Below are positions 27,783-35,780 of a DNA stretch of 64,000 nt, in pieces. Under the pieces are notes generated by a model that saw only the letters and a program-made list of their open reading frames with translations, was not told the origin of the DNA and searched no databases. The stretch lies in assembly GCF_002007565.1 (NCBI RefSeq), contig NZ_CP015625.1:1-64000 (forward strand), given 5' to 3'. Source of the stretch: Ditibartonella choladocola (GTDB taxonomy: Bacteria; Pseudomonadota; Alphaproteobacteria; Rhizobiales; Rhizobiaceae). The first letter of the stretch is position 1. Every line of letters starts with the position of its first letter. The translations under genes were made by a program, and so were the position numbers.

Positions 27783-28085
27783 ATGTCTAACAGAGTGATA
27801 TTAGAGTTTGATTGTGTAGTTTATAGTTCCACTGCAATCCAAAAGGCTGCATATAGAGCTATGAATTTTATGCTCGTGCACATTGATCTAAATGAAGAGA
27901 AAATTATTTGCATTTGTGAGCCTACATCTGACGCTGATAATGACCAATTCGAGAAAGCAATACAAGAATTTAAAAAAGACGTATTGGACTATAGCTTACG
28001 TGAAAAAATTCGAGATGAAACTACTCCGATACGGAATTTAATATTAGGTATTGCTTTTTCAAAAACAGGTGCGGGAAGTGAGTAA
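27783..28085 (+). CDS. hxsD: His-Xaa-Ser system protein HxsD
   Basis: A 100-residue cytosolic protein. Its LDYSLREKIRDET block near residue 78 matches the conserved LLNDYxLRE motif that defines HxsD, the small protein always found with HxsB and HxsC. A role as partner or peptide-recognition protein for the maturases is inferred from constant co-occurrence. It starts 19 bp after hxsA. A perfect 14-bp palindrome GGTTATTAATAACC (27755-27768) spans the hxsA stop and a CCAGG before the start. An open frame extends upstream into hxsA but lacks support. The stop overlaps the hxsB start. Confidence 0.88.
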   Translation: MSNRVILEFDCVVYSSTAIQKAAYRAMNFMLVHIDLNEEKIICICEPTSDADNDQFEKAIQEFKKDVLDYSLREKIRDETTPIRNLILGIAFSKTGAGSE

Positions 28086-29535
28086 ATTTAAAAGTATTGA
28101 TTCCTATATTCCAAAAAAAGAATATGAACTTTTACCATTTAAATTTGATCATTTTGACGATAAGCGTTGTATCATTACAAATATGGTCGGAGAATACCTA
28201 TTATTAAATAATAATGATTTATATAGTCTAATAAATAAAAAAATTTCGTCTGATAGTTCTATATTTTCTTCATTACGTAGTAAGCACTTTATTCGTTATG
28301 AAGGTGAAAATTCACCTTTAGAACTTTTAGCTTTAAAATATAGGACTAGGCTTTCTAAGCTGGTTAACTTTACTAATTTACATGTTTTTGTAGTTACATT
28401 ACGGTGTGATCATAGTTGTCCTTATTGTCAAGTATCACGGCAATCAGAAGATAAAAATCAATTTGATATGACGTATGAGATGGCTGACAAAGCATTAGAT
28501 TTTGTTTTTAAATCGCCAAATCCAGCCATTAAGATTGAATTTCAGGGCGGCGAACCGTTATTAAATTTCCCAATGGTTCAATATATTGTTGAACAGGCAG
28601 AATTTCGGAATAAATCGGAAAACCGTAATTTACAGTTTGTTATTGCTACTACACTTTCGTTATTGACGGATGAAATCCTTGAATTTTGTCGTGACCACTC
28701 TGTTATGTTGTCCTCATCTCTAGATGGCCCTCAAGATTTGCATAATGCAAATCGTCCAAGACCCTCAAAAAATAGCCATCAGCTATTTGAAGACGGATTA
28801 AATAAAGCGAGAGCAGTTTTGGGTTATGACCGAGTATCAGCGTTAATGACAACAACAGACAAGAGCCTATCCCGTGTTCGTGATATAATAGATGAATACG
28901 TTAGACTTGGATTTAACAGCGTTTTTTTACGCGCACTCTCGCCTTATGGTTTTGCGATCAAAACAAAACGTTACATGATGTATGACGTAGATCGCTGGCT
29001 GAAATTTTTTAAAGAGGGTTTGGATTATATTATATTTTTGAATAAGTCAGGCATTCCTTTTGTCGAGGTTTATTCGGCTTTGATATTAAAAAAGATGCTA
29101 ACATCTGACGATCCAGGCTTTGTCGATTTAATGAATCCTGCTGGAGCAGGTATAGCCGCGATTGTTTTTAACTATGATGGTTATGTCTATGCCTCAGATG
29201 AAAGTCGCATGTTAGCCGAGATGGGCGATTTTAAATTTAGATTAGGGAATATATTAACGCAATCTTATGAGGATATTATCTTTTCGGATCAACTTCTCGA
29301 TGCTTTGGAAGACTCATTTACGCTCAGTGTTCCAATGTGCTCTGATTGTGCCTTTGAACCATATTGCGGTGCAGAACCTGTCTTTCATTATGCCGTCTAT
29401 AAAGACATGGTTGGACGAAAACCTGAATCTGCTTTTTGTAAAAAAAATATGTCGATTTATAAGCACTTAATAACACTGATGGAGAACGACGAAGAAACGA
29501 AAAGTATATTTCTTAGATGGGCAACTCAATGTTAA
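28078..29535 (+). CDS. hxsB: His-Xaa-Ser system radical SAM maturase HxsB
   Basis: A 485-residue radical SAM protein. The N-terminal region (about 1-105) is family-specific. The radical SAM cluster motif is CDHSCPYC near residue 115, followed by EFQGGEPLLN (the GGE motif). The C-terminal SPASM-like region has CSDCAFEPYCG and a later cysteine (SAFCKKN), suggesting auxiliary Fe-S clusters as in peptide-modifying maturases. It probably modifies the HxS repeats of HxsA together with HxsC. The GTG at 28078 overlaps the hxsD stop and precedes the conserved FKSIDSYIP; GTG 28069 or TTG 28051 are alternatives. Base composition is very AT-rich (12 G+C in the 60 bases from 28081). Confidence 0.9.
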   Translation: MSKFKSIDSYIPKKEYELLPFKFDHFDDKRCIITNMVGEYLLLNNNDLYSLINKKISSDSSIFSSLRSKHFIRYEGENSPLELLALKYRTRLSKLVNFTNLHVFVVTLRCDHSCPYCQVSRQSEDKNQFDMTYEMADKALDFVFKSPNPAIKIEFQGGEPLLNFPMVQYIVEQAEFRNKSENRNLQFVIATTLSLLTDEILEFCRDHSVMLSSSLDGPQDLHNANRPRPSKNSHQLFEDGLNKARAVLGYDRVSALMTTTDKSLSRVRDIIDEYVRLGFNSVFLRALSPYGFAIKTKRYMMYDVDRWLKFFKEGLDYIIFLNKSGIPFVEVYSALILKKMLTSDDPGFVDLMNPAGAGIAAIVFNYDGYVYASDESRMLAEMGDFKFRLGNILTQSYEDIIFSDQLLDALEDSFTLSVPMCSDCAFEPYCGAEPVFHYAVYKDMVGRKPESAFCKKNMSIYKHLITLMENDEETKSIFLRWATQC

Positions 29536-30689
29536 AGTTATTTGGAAATATAAAAAATCATATTTTTGATGACAATTTGTTTGTGAATCCAATTAAAATT
29601 TCAACTAACGCGAATTTACCAAACGTTTTAAAAAATAAATATGCCTATTTAATTAATGATAATAATTACAGTGAGGGGTTTTTTCATTATATAGTTTTTA
29701 ATGATTTTTTTGAAAAAAATAAAGAAATTTTAGATACAAAAAGTTACTCTATAATTCCTGACGATTTTAAATATTTATCCAACGATGATATCGTAAGTAT
29801 TAATCCGAATCAGAACAAAATAAGAGTTCTTTTTAGATCACATTCAAATTTTAATAGTATATTAGTCACAGAACAATGTAATCATTATTGTTTAATGTGC
29901 TCCCAACCGCCGAAGCCGAAAGACGATTCATATCTTCTGGACGAAATCGAAAATTTAATACCTTTGATACCAAGGTATACAAAGGAAATCGGGTTTACGG
30001 GAGGAGAACCTACTACGAATCGTGATCGATTTTTGAAAATACTCCGGCTAACTAAAAGCTATCTACCAGAAACGAGTATTCACATATTATCAAACGGCAG
30101 GAGTTTTCGGGATTTCCATTTTGCAAAAAGTTATGCAGATCTAGAACTTACTGATAGTATGGTGGGTATCCCTCTTTATTCTGATGACCCGAGTTTGCAT
30201 AATTATATTGTGCAGTCGGATAATGCTTTTGATGAAACTGTACAGGGCATAATAAATTTAAAAAAGTTAAACCAAAAGGTTGAAATTAGAATCGTACTCC
30301 ACCGGTTATCTGTAAAACGTTTAATTCAGTTATGCGAATTTATAGGTAGAAATTTGCTTTTCGTGGACCATGTGGCTCTTATGGGGCTTGAAATAATGGG
30401 TTTTACTCGAGCGAATTTACAAGAGTTATGGATAGACCCGTTTGATTATAAAGATAAATTAAGCCAAGCGACATCCATTTTAAAATCGTATGGTCTAAAT
30501 GCCTCTATATACAACCATCAACTATGTGTTGTGAACGAAAATGTTTGGCCGTTTTGCCGCCAATCCATTAGCGACTGGAAAAATGAATTTGCAATTGAAT
30601 GTCAAACATGCACCAAGCGTTGTGATTGTGGCGGTTTTTTTTCTTCGGGCCTATTATATAAACACAGCGACCACTTACATCCGTTGTAA
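29517..30689 (+). CDS. hxsC: His-Xaa-Ser system radical SAM maturase HxsC
   Basis: The second, shorter radical SAM protein of the system, up to 390 residues. The cluster motif CNHYCLMC lies near residue 120 and GFTGGEPTTN near 160. The C-terminus has a cysteine cluster (CQTCTKRCDCGGFF) and ends in HSDHLHPL, typical of HxsC. It overlaps hxsB. ATG 29517 opens the frame; ATG 29529 lies closer to the hxsB stop and is a good alternative. Composition is extremely AT-rich (13 G+C in the 60 bases from 29641), unlike chromosomal neighbours, indicating transfer. Confidence 0.9.
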   Translation: MGNSMLKLFGNIKNHIFDDNLFVNPIKISTNANLPNVLKNKYAYLINDNNYSEGFFHYIVFNDFFEKNKEILDTKSYSIIPDDFKYLSNDDIVSINPNQNKIRVLFRSHSNFNSILVTEQCNHYCLMCSQPPKPKDDSYLLDEIENLIPLIPRYTKEIGFTGGEPTTNRDRFLKILRLTKSYLPETSIHILSNGRSFRDFHFAKSYADLELTDSMVGIPLYSDDPSLHNYIVQSDNAFDETVQGIINLKKLNQKVEIRIVLHRLSVKRLIQLCEFIGRNLLFVDHVALMGLEIMGFTRANLQELWIDPFDYKDKLSQATSILKSYGLNASIYNHQLCVVNENVWPFCRQSISDWKNEFAIECQTCTKRCDCGGFFSSGLLYKHSDHLHPL

Positions 30690-30699
30690 GGAAGTTGAT

Positions 30700-30765
30700 A
30701 TGAGAGGAAATTTTTCTCAAATCGCAATTAATGGCAGGATCGAAAATAATAAAAGCGAAGAGTAA
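30700..30765 (+). CDS. Possible 21-residue peptide downstream of hxsC
   Basis: A short frame starting MRGNFSQIAINGR and ending NNKSEE, 10 bp after the hxsC stop. AAGGAAG at 30688-30694 is one of the best ribosome binding sites in the island and is well placed for this ATG. It contains no cysteine or HxS triplet. It could be a real small peptide of the operon or a decayed gene start. Confidence 0.4.
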   Translation: MRGNFSQIAINGRIENNKSEE

Positions 30766-30794
30766 AATGCATTTAATGGATTTATATAATCGTA

Positions 30795-31541
30795 TTATTT
30801 AATTCCATAACTTAAAACTTGGGTGCCGCATATTTTGACCATTGATACGACTATAGCCGCTGCATCATATCCGGTGCAGTTTCCTGTAAAACTGCATATG
30901 GCTTCAGAAACACTAACATTGGCGCATTGGCTTCGATTACCTCCTAAAGCTAAGCATATACCTACGCCTAGGTCGTTATCTCCTATTCCGGTACAGTCGT
31001 AGCTGGCTCTCCCCCCTGAAATGCAAAAAGCTTCGCCTAAGCTCATCAGGCTGTTACATAGAAATGATGAACCTGTTGAAGCCGTTCCAGCAGCACAGAT
31101 GCCTGCTCCCAAGCTCATCTCGCTGTTACATAGAAATGATGAACCTGTTGAAGCTGTTCCAGCAGCACAGATACCGGCTCCCAAGCTCATCAGGCTGTTA
31201 CATAGAAATGATGAACCTGTTGAAGCCGTTCCAGCAGCACAGATGCCGGCTCCCAAGCTCATCTCGCTGTTACATAGAAATGATGAACGCGTTGAAGCCG
31301 TTCCAGCAGCACAGATGCCGGCTCCCAAGCTCATCTCGCTGTTACATAGATATGATGAACCTGTTGAAGCTGTTCCAGCAATGCAAACTGCTTCTCCGGA
31401 AAAATTTCCTGAGCGTAGAAATATGGGCATGAGCATTTGCGAAATTTTACAAAAGTTTCGAATTTCGTTGTATGTTTGGCCAATAGAAAGAGAAGGGAAA
31501 GCAAGTAATATAAATAAAGCAATAGGAAAAATTTTTTTCAT
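30795..31541 (-). CDS. Secreted cysteine-rich repeat protein, unknown function
   Basis: A 248-residue protein convergent with the hxs operon and inside the same flanking repeats. A signal peptide (residues 1-22, KKIFPIALFILLAFPSLSIG) is followed by five near-perfect 24-residue repeats with cysteines at positions 1 and 14 (CAAGTASTGSSFLC then NSEMSLGAGI). Further degenerate copies (CISGGRASYDC, CLALGGNRSQC) and a final CSFTGNC follow. The even spacing suggests disulfide-linked repeats in the periplasm or outside the cell. I do not recognise a family. No clear ribosome binding site precedes the ATG at 31541. A partner or target of the hxs product is only a guess from location. Confidence 0.75.
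   Translation of the reverse strand: MKKIFPIALFILLAFPSLSIGQTYNEIRNFCKISQMLMPIFLRSGNFSGEAVCIAGTASTGSSYLCNSEMSLGAGICAAGTASTRSSFLCNSEMSLGAGICAAGTASTGSSFLCNSLMSLGAGICAAGTASTGSSFLCNSEMSLGAGICAAGTASTGSSFLCNSLMSLGEAFCISGGRASYDCTGIGDNDLGVGICLALGGNRSQCANVSVSEAICSFTGNCTGYDAAAIVVSMVKICGTQVLSYGIK
31057..31416. repeat. Five tandem 72-bp repeats inside the cysteine-rich protein gene
   Basis: Units begin at 31057, 31129, 31201, 31273 and 31345, exactly 72 bp apart, and differ by only a few bases. Each encodes 24 residues. Such near-identity points to recent expansion or homogenisation and to likely length variation between strains. Confidence 0.95.
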
Positions 31542-31678
31542 ACGGGCTAGCTTTTTTACAGTTCATGGGCATGAGTAGTTTAAATCTTGTTCAGTTTCCA
31601 TGATAGTCGTTTTCTTCAGATGCGTTATAGTCCGAACAATTTTTTCACGTTCCCGCTTGCTTGTTATCATGAAAAAGG

Positions 31679-31943
31679 AAAATTTAGAATGATATAGCTA
31701 AAAAATATTGTTCAATTCAAAAAATAAAATTTTTTCTAATGTATAAGCAATTAATGAAAACGCATACCGAATAAAAAGGAAGTTCGTGCTTGCTGCAAGA
31801 ACTTCCTCTTACTTGTCGGTTCATGAATGGAAGCTATTAATAGCGGCTTGCCTGATCGAGTATTTCAATATCTTCATTGTTCAGATTGATTGTCACTGCT
31901 TTCACAAGACTGGAAAGCTGGTCAATCTTGGTAGCACTGGCAA
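31679..31943. repeat. Right direct repeat of the hxs island (265 bp)
   Basis: Partner of 27122-27388. This copy is the native one, because it continues into the intact aldo/keto reductase gene. It covers the last 35 codons of that gene, the terminator hairpin and about 100 bp beyond. Confidence 0.95.
31777..31807 (-). terminator. Terminator of the aldo/keto reductase gene
   Basis: Perfect 9-bp stem AGGAAGTTC / GAACTTCCT with a 13-nt loop, followed on the minus strand by a five-T run. Confidence 0.8.
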
Positions 31944-32793
31944 TTGGTGCGGTTACTGCCGGTTTGGCGATAAGCCAGGCAAGGGCAATTTCAGCCTGTT
32001 TGGCGTTATGCTTTTCACTGATTGTATCAAGAGCGTCCAAAATCCGCATTCCGCGGGGGTTCAAATATTTTTCGACTCTTGAACCACGTTTATGACCGGC
32101 AAGATCTTCTTTCGAGCGATATTTACCGGAAAGGAATCCTGAAGCGAGACTATAATAGGTAATGACTCCGAGACCATATTTTCGAGCAGTATCGGCAAGC
32201 GACCCCTCGAATGTGTTGCGATCATACAAATTATATTCGGGCTGGAGCGTTTGATAAGAGGGGAGATTGTTATTTTTAGCGACGATCATTGCTTGTTCTA
32301 GCTGTTCTGCCGTTATGTTTGAACAGCCAATTGCGCGAATTTTTCCCGCTTTCAGCAATTTGCTATAAGCTTCCAGTGTTTCTTCAAAAGGGGTTTCCGG
32401 GTCAAACCAGTGTGATTGATAAAGATCGATAAACTCGACATGCAAACGACGAAGAGAATCCTCGACAGCCTGTTCGATCCAGCGCGCGGAAAGACCTTTG
32501 TGACCGGCTATCCCCATATCCGAGCCGACCTTGGTGAAAATATAGAATTTGTCTCGCTTGGACGGATTTTGTTTCAACCAGTTGCCGATAATGGTTTCGG
32601 ATTCGCCCCCTTTATTTCCTTCAACCCATGTTGAGTAGGCATCGGCTGTATCAATCGCATTAAGTCCGCTTTCCGAAATCGCATCAAGCATTTTAAAGGA
32701 TTGTTTTTCGTCCAGCGTCCAGCCGAAGACATTGCACCCGAAAACCAGAGGTACAATATTGAAACCGGTATTACCCAAAGCACGATATTTCAT
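31837..32793 (-). CDS. Aldo/keto reductase
   Basis: An NAD(P)H-dependent oxidoreductase of 318 residues with a TIM-barrel fold. It starts MKYRALGNTGFNIVPLVFG. The catalytic aspartate and tyrosine are in AIDTADAYS, the lysine in IFTKVG and the histidine in LYQSHWFDP. The substrate is unknown. AAGGACA lies just before the ATG at 32793; an upstream extension of the frame has no support. Its last 35 codons are duplicated at 27282-27388 on the other side of the hxs island, so the island was inserted next to this gene without destroying it. Confidence 0.92.
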   Translation of the reverse strand: MKYRALGNTGFNIVPLVFGCNVFGWTLDEKQSFKMLDAISESGLNAIDTADAYSTWVEGNKGGESETIIGNWLKQNPSKRDKFYIFTKVGSDMGIAGHKGLSARWIEQAVEDSLRRLHVEFIDLYQSHWFDPETPFEETLEAYSKLLKAGKIRAIGCSNITAEQLEQAMIVAKNNNLPSYQTLQPEYNLYDRNTFEGSLADTARKYGLGVITYYSLASGFLSGKYRSKEDLAGHKRGSRVEKYLNPRGMRILDALDTISEKHNAKQAEIALAWLIAKPAVTAPIASATKIDQLSSLVKAVTINLNNEDIEILDQASRY

Positions 32794-33028
32794 GGAGTGT
32801 CCTTTCAACGGTTCTCTGCCGGCAAGAAACGTATTGTCTATTGGCAAAAGAGATTGTTCGAGCCTAACCACTTTTCCACTCCGGAGAAAGCGTCTCACAG
32901 GGTTTTGATAATTTCATGCTTTTGTCAGATTTTAACCGTAAATTAACGAATATTTTTATTTTGAGGGAAAAGTTTGTTATTGTCATTTTTGGACAATGCA
33001 CGAATATCGAATGAATGGATTATAATTC

Positions 33029-33358
33029 ATGGTCAGTTTGAATCGTTTTATATCAGCCAAAACATTATTTCTGCCATGTTTTCTGATGCTTACGGGATGT
33101 GCTACCCAAGCGACTGCATGGACTGAAAAAATTACGACCCAGAAGGTGGAATTGCCGACAGAATGTGCCGGTTGGCAAAAAATCAATGTAAAGACGAGAA
33201 CGCGTTATTATATGATGAAAGACGACCAACGTGCGCTTGTTGATATTGATGCACATAATTTGCGGGGAAAAAATCTTGGTTGTTGGGATAGGAATGTGCA
33301 GTCCGCACAACCGGTCCAGTCACAGGCGCCGGTTTCTGCACCGGCCGATATACAGTGA
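33029..33358 (+). CDS. Small exported lipoprotein, unknown function
   Basis: A 109-residue protein. The signal peptide ends in the lipobox LTGC (residues 22-25). A compact domain follows with CAGWQKI at its start, and DAHNLRGKNLGCW at its end. The W..I...HN..G...GCW pattern recurs in small alphaproteobacterial and phage-associated lipoproteins. The tail is Pro/Gln/Ala-rich. No other phage gene is nearby, so a prophage origin is not claimed. It is followed 17 bp later by a methyltransferase gene. Confidence 0.7.
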   Translation: MVSLNRFISAKTLFLPCFLMLTGCATQATAWTEKITTQKVELPTECAGWQKINVKTRTRYYMMKDDQRALVDIDAHNLRGKNLGCWDRNVQSAQPVQSQAPVSAPADIQ

Positions 33359-33375
33359 GAGAATAAGGATCCTAT

Positions 33376-34143
33376 TTGGATATACTGACATTCAGATCCT
33401 TTTATCAGACAGTGCTTGGTGAAAAAGTTTTTTCAACCATTACAAATAAGCTCGCCCTAAAAAATTGTGATGTCGCCGGTGAACGGGTTTTGGGACTCGG
33501 ATATGTAACGCCCTATCTTGAACAATTGAAAGATCGCGCCGAAAGATGTTTTGCTTTCATGCCTGCCCATCAAGGGGCATGTGTCTGGCCATCGGCAGAC
33601 AAAGTCGCAACCGCATTGGTATTTGAAGAGGATTTACCATTATCGGATTCCGCAGTTGACCGCATTATTTTGATCCATTCGCTGGAATTTGCTGAAAATG
33701 CGCGCGAAATGCTTAGCGAAATGTGGCGTGTGCTTGCTCCGAATGGCCGTATCATTATCGTTGTACCCAACCGGCGGGGCCTCTGGGCGCGCAATGACCA
33801 TACGCCTTTTGGCAGTGGCCAACCTTATAGCCGCCAACAATTGTTACAATTATTGCATGAAACCAATTTCAGCGTCGTCAAAATCGGTGAAGCACTTTAT
33901 TTTTCACCTTCCGGTGGTGCTTTGGCACGCGGTTTTTCCGCGGTTTACGAGCCTCTGGCGCGGAGCTTTTTTCCTTATTTTGGCGGTATTATTGTTTGCG
34001 AGGCTCAAAAACGCTTATTTCAGGGATTGTTGGTCCATCGTCGCCAGTCACGTCGGGTATTTGTACCGGCTTTATCTCCGCAAATCACCAATCGCAAATC
34101 ATTTCGTGCTGCCGATATTATACGGAATGATTCTGCTAACTGA
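33376..34143 (+). CDS. Class I SAM-dependent methyltransferase
   Basis: A 255-residue protein. The Rossmann-like methyltransferase fold is recognisable from ERVLGLGYVTPYLEQL (motif I, with GLG where many members have GxGxG), ERCFAFMPAHQG, DRIILIHSLEFAENAREMLS and EMWRVLAPNGRIIIVVPN. It is a methyltransferase of the type often found near glyoxalase II in rhizobia; the substrate is unknown. The start is a TTG at 33376 with AAGGA 6 nt before it. It probably forms a unit with the preceding lipoprotein. Confidence 0.85.
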   Translation: MDILTFRSFYQTVLGEKVFSTITNKLALKNCDVAGERVLGLGYVTPYLEQLKDRAERCFAFMPAHQGACVWPSADKVATALVFEEDLPLSDSAVDRIILIHSLEFAENAREMLSEMWRVLAPNGRIIIVVPNRRGLWARNDHTPFGSGQPYSRQQLLQLLHETNFSVVKIGEALYFSPSGGALARGFSAVYEPLARSFFPYFGGIIVCEAQKRLFQGLLVHRRQSRRVFVPALSPQITNRKSFRAADIIRNDSAN

Positions 34144-34454
34144 GCCATTCGAGTGCGTCACTGCAAAATGGATTCATTAAAACTGGATTGATTTTGCTTT
34201 CCCATATAATCCTCGACTTTTTACGCCGCTACTTTTGTGATATTCCGCAGATTAAAAGCTTGAACTTTTGAAAATCAGGGGCGGCGGCCAAAATGGTCAA
34301 TAAGCAAAGCCCCGTCGATTTGATAGAAAAAGGCCGTAAACTGTTCGGGAGTGGCTTTTTCAGGGATTATTTTTTCGGGGATTATATAGAGTTCGTTGCA
34401 AAGCAAGAAAAGAAATGAACGGGGAAACAAACAGGATAATCGCAGCAACTCTGT
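34144..34454. other. Intergenic region, no gene seen
   Basis: About 310 bp between convergent genes. An imperfect inverted repeat AAAAAGGCC...GGCTTTTT at about 34327-34361 with a bulge may act as a terminator. No open frame is supported. Confidence 0.4.
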
Positions 34455-34910
34455 TCAGTTTTTTTTCAAATCGGTGAGATGGTTGATATTGCTTGCAAGC
34501 TCGCGCATACGCTCGCTTACATAGTCATATATATGTTGGGTAATCTCAGGAAATTCATTTATCAGCTTCAGGAATACGATACGATTTATTTTCAGTGTTT
34601 TTGTATTGCTTTGCGCTATTGCGGTGAACGGCCGGTTGACTTTCGTGATTAAAGCAAGCTCGTTAAGCAGGGCATTTTTGTTGATGATGTCAATTGGCTG
34701 GTTGGGTTGGCTATTTTGCCGATAAAGATTGACCGTTCCGGAAAGAACGACATAGGCGCTTTCAGCGGGCTGTCCTTCTGTGAAAATAATCTCTCCGGTG
34801 GCAAATTCCTTTCGTTCTGCTCCAAAAATCAACAAACGCAATTGTTCAGTCGTCATTTTGCTGAAAAAATCGAATTTTTCCAATAAAGCAATGTCGTCGG
34901 TAATCGCCAA
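34455..34910 (-). CDS. Cyclic-nucleotide-binding domain protein (no DNA-binding domain)
   Basis: A 151-residue protein consisting of one cNMP-binding beta-barrel. It has FATGEIIFTEGQPAESAYVVLSG in the first half and NALLNELALI followed by NRPFTAIAQ where the phosphate-binding cassette should be. The cassette lacks the classical RxA arginine seen in CRP, so ligand binding is uncertain. There is no helix-turn-helix. Homologues sit next to the same OmpR-type regulator in rhizobia. It lies 112 bp downstream of that regulator on the same strand. Confidence 0.85.
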   Translation of the reverse strand: MAITDDIALLEKFDFFSKMTTEQLRLLIFGAERKEFATGEIIFTEGQPAESAYVVLSGTVNLYRQNSQPNQPIDIINKNALLNELALITKVNRPFTAIAQSNTKTLKINRIVFLKLINEFPEITQHIYDYVSERMRELASNINHLTDLKKN

Positions 34911-35022
34911 CGAAAACTCCCTATTTTTATGAATTGACGATTTATTTCGGCCAATTCATTGCGTCACGTTTCGTAAGTGCCGGTTTTGGCAAATAAAGTT
35001 ATATGTCTATTTTGCCAAAACG

Positions 35023-35706
35023 TTACGGATTTAATCTATAGCCACCGCTATCAGTTATCAATATCTGCGCATTTGCGGGATCTTTTTCGATTTTTTGCCG
35101 GAGGCGATAAACATGGGTTTCCAACGTATGCGTTGTTACACCCGAATTATATCCCCACACCTCTTCCAGAAGCGTGTCACGGCTTACAACATTGTCACCG
35201 GCACGATAGAGGAATTTGATAATGGCAGCTTCTTTTTCAGTTAGCCGTATTTTGCTTCCCTTATCGTCGATAAGCAGTTTTTGCCCCGGTTTGAAAGTGT
35301 AAGGCCCCACTTGAAATGTTGCGTCTTCGCTTTGTTCATGTTGGCGCAACTGGGCGCGAATGCGGGCAAGAAGAACCGCAAAACGGAAAGGTTTTGTTAC
35401 ATAATCATTAGCACCGGCTTCAAGGCCGAGAATGGTATCCGAATCGGTATCATGGCCGGTCAACATGATGATAGGTGCACGGAATCCTTCCTGACGCAAT
35501 TTTTTTACCGCTTCACGCCCGTCGAGATCAGGCAGACCAATATCCATAATAATCAGGTCTACATTCTCGTTTCTGGCGGTTTCGAGACCCTTTGCAGCCG
35601 TACTTTCCTGAAGAACATTGAATTCTTCATGCATTTGTAGTTGCTCTACCAGAATAGAGCGCAGATCCTCGTCATCATCTACAATCAAAAGGGTGCGATC
35701 GGTCAT
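35023..35706 (-). CDS. OmpR/PhoB-family response regulator (possible CenR)
   Basis: A 227-residue two-component regulator. The receiver domain (1-115) has the acidic DDDED pair, the phosphoacceptor aspartate in LIIMDIGLPD, the threonine in IMLTGHD and the lysine in YVTKPF. The C-terminal winged helix shows RLTEKEAAIIKFL and THTLETHVYRLRQKI. The EQLQMHEEFNV segment and the cell-envelope neighbours resemble CenR, the essential envelope regulator of alphaproteobacteria; this identification is tentative. No histidine kinase is adjacent. It is divergent from an L,D-transpeptidase gene, a plausible regulatory target. Confidence 0.9.
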   Translation of the reverse strand: MTDRTLLIVDDDEDLRSILVEQLQMHEEFNVLQESTAAKGLETARNENVDLIIMDIGLPDLDGREAVKKLRQEGFRAPIIMLTGHDTDSDTILGLEAGANDYVTKPFRFAVLLARIRAQLRQHEQSEDATFQVGPYTFKPGQKLLIDDKGSKIRLTEKEAAIIKFLYRAGDNVVSRDTLLEEVWGYNSGVTTHTLETHVYRLRQKIEKDPANAQILITDSGGYRLNP

Positions 35707-35780
35707 TTTCAGTCCTTATAAAAAACGCTTTCACGCGTTATGTAATAATTGCAGTCAACAATCACGAAAAACTGAACGTC

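Noticed and set aside
31021-31578. Plus-strand 185-codon repetitive frame
   Set aside because: Antisense shadow of the 72-bp repeats; it lacks a signal peptide, whereas the minus-strand frame has one and regular cysteines.
27122-31943. Transposon or integrative element with its own recombinase
   Set aside because: No transposase, integrase or terminal inverted repeats are found between the direct repeats; homologous recombination explains the duplication.
33029-33358. Prophage remnant at the small lipoprotein
   Set aside because: The lipoprotein pattern also occurs in phages, but no other phage gene or attachment repeat is near; the neighbours are ordinary.
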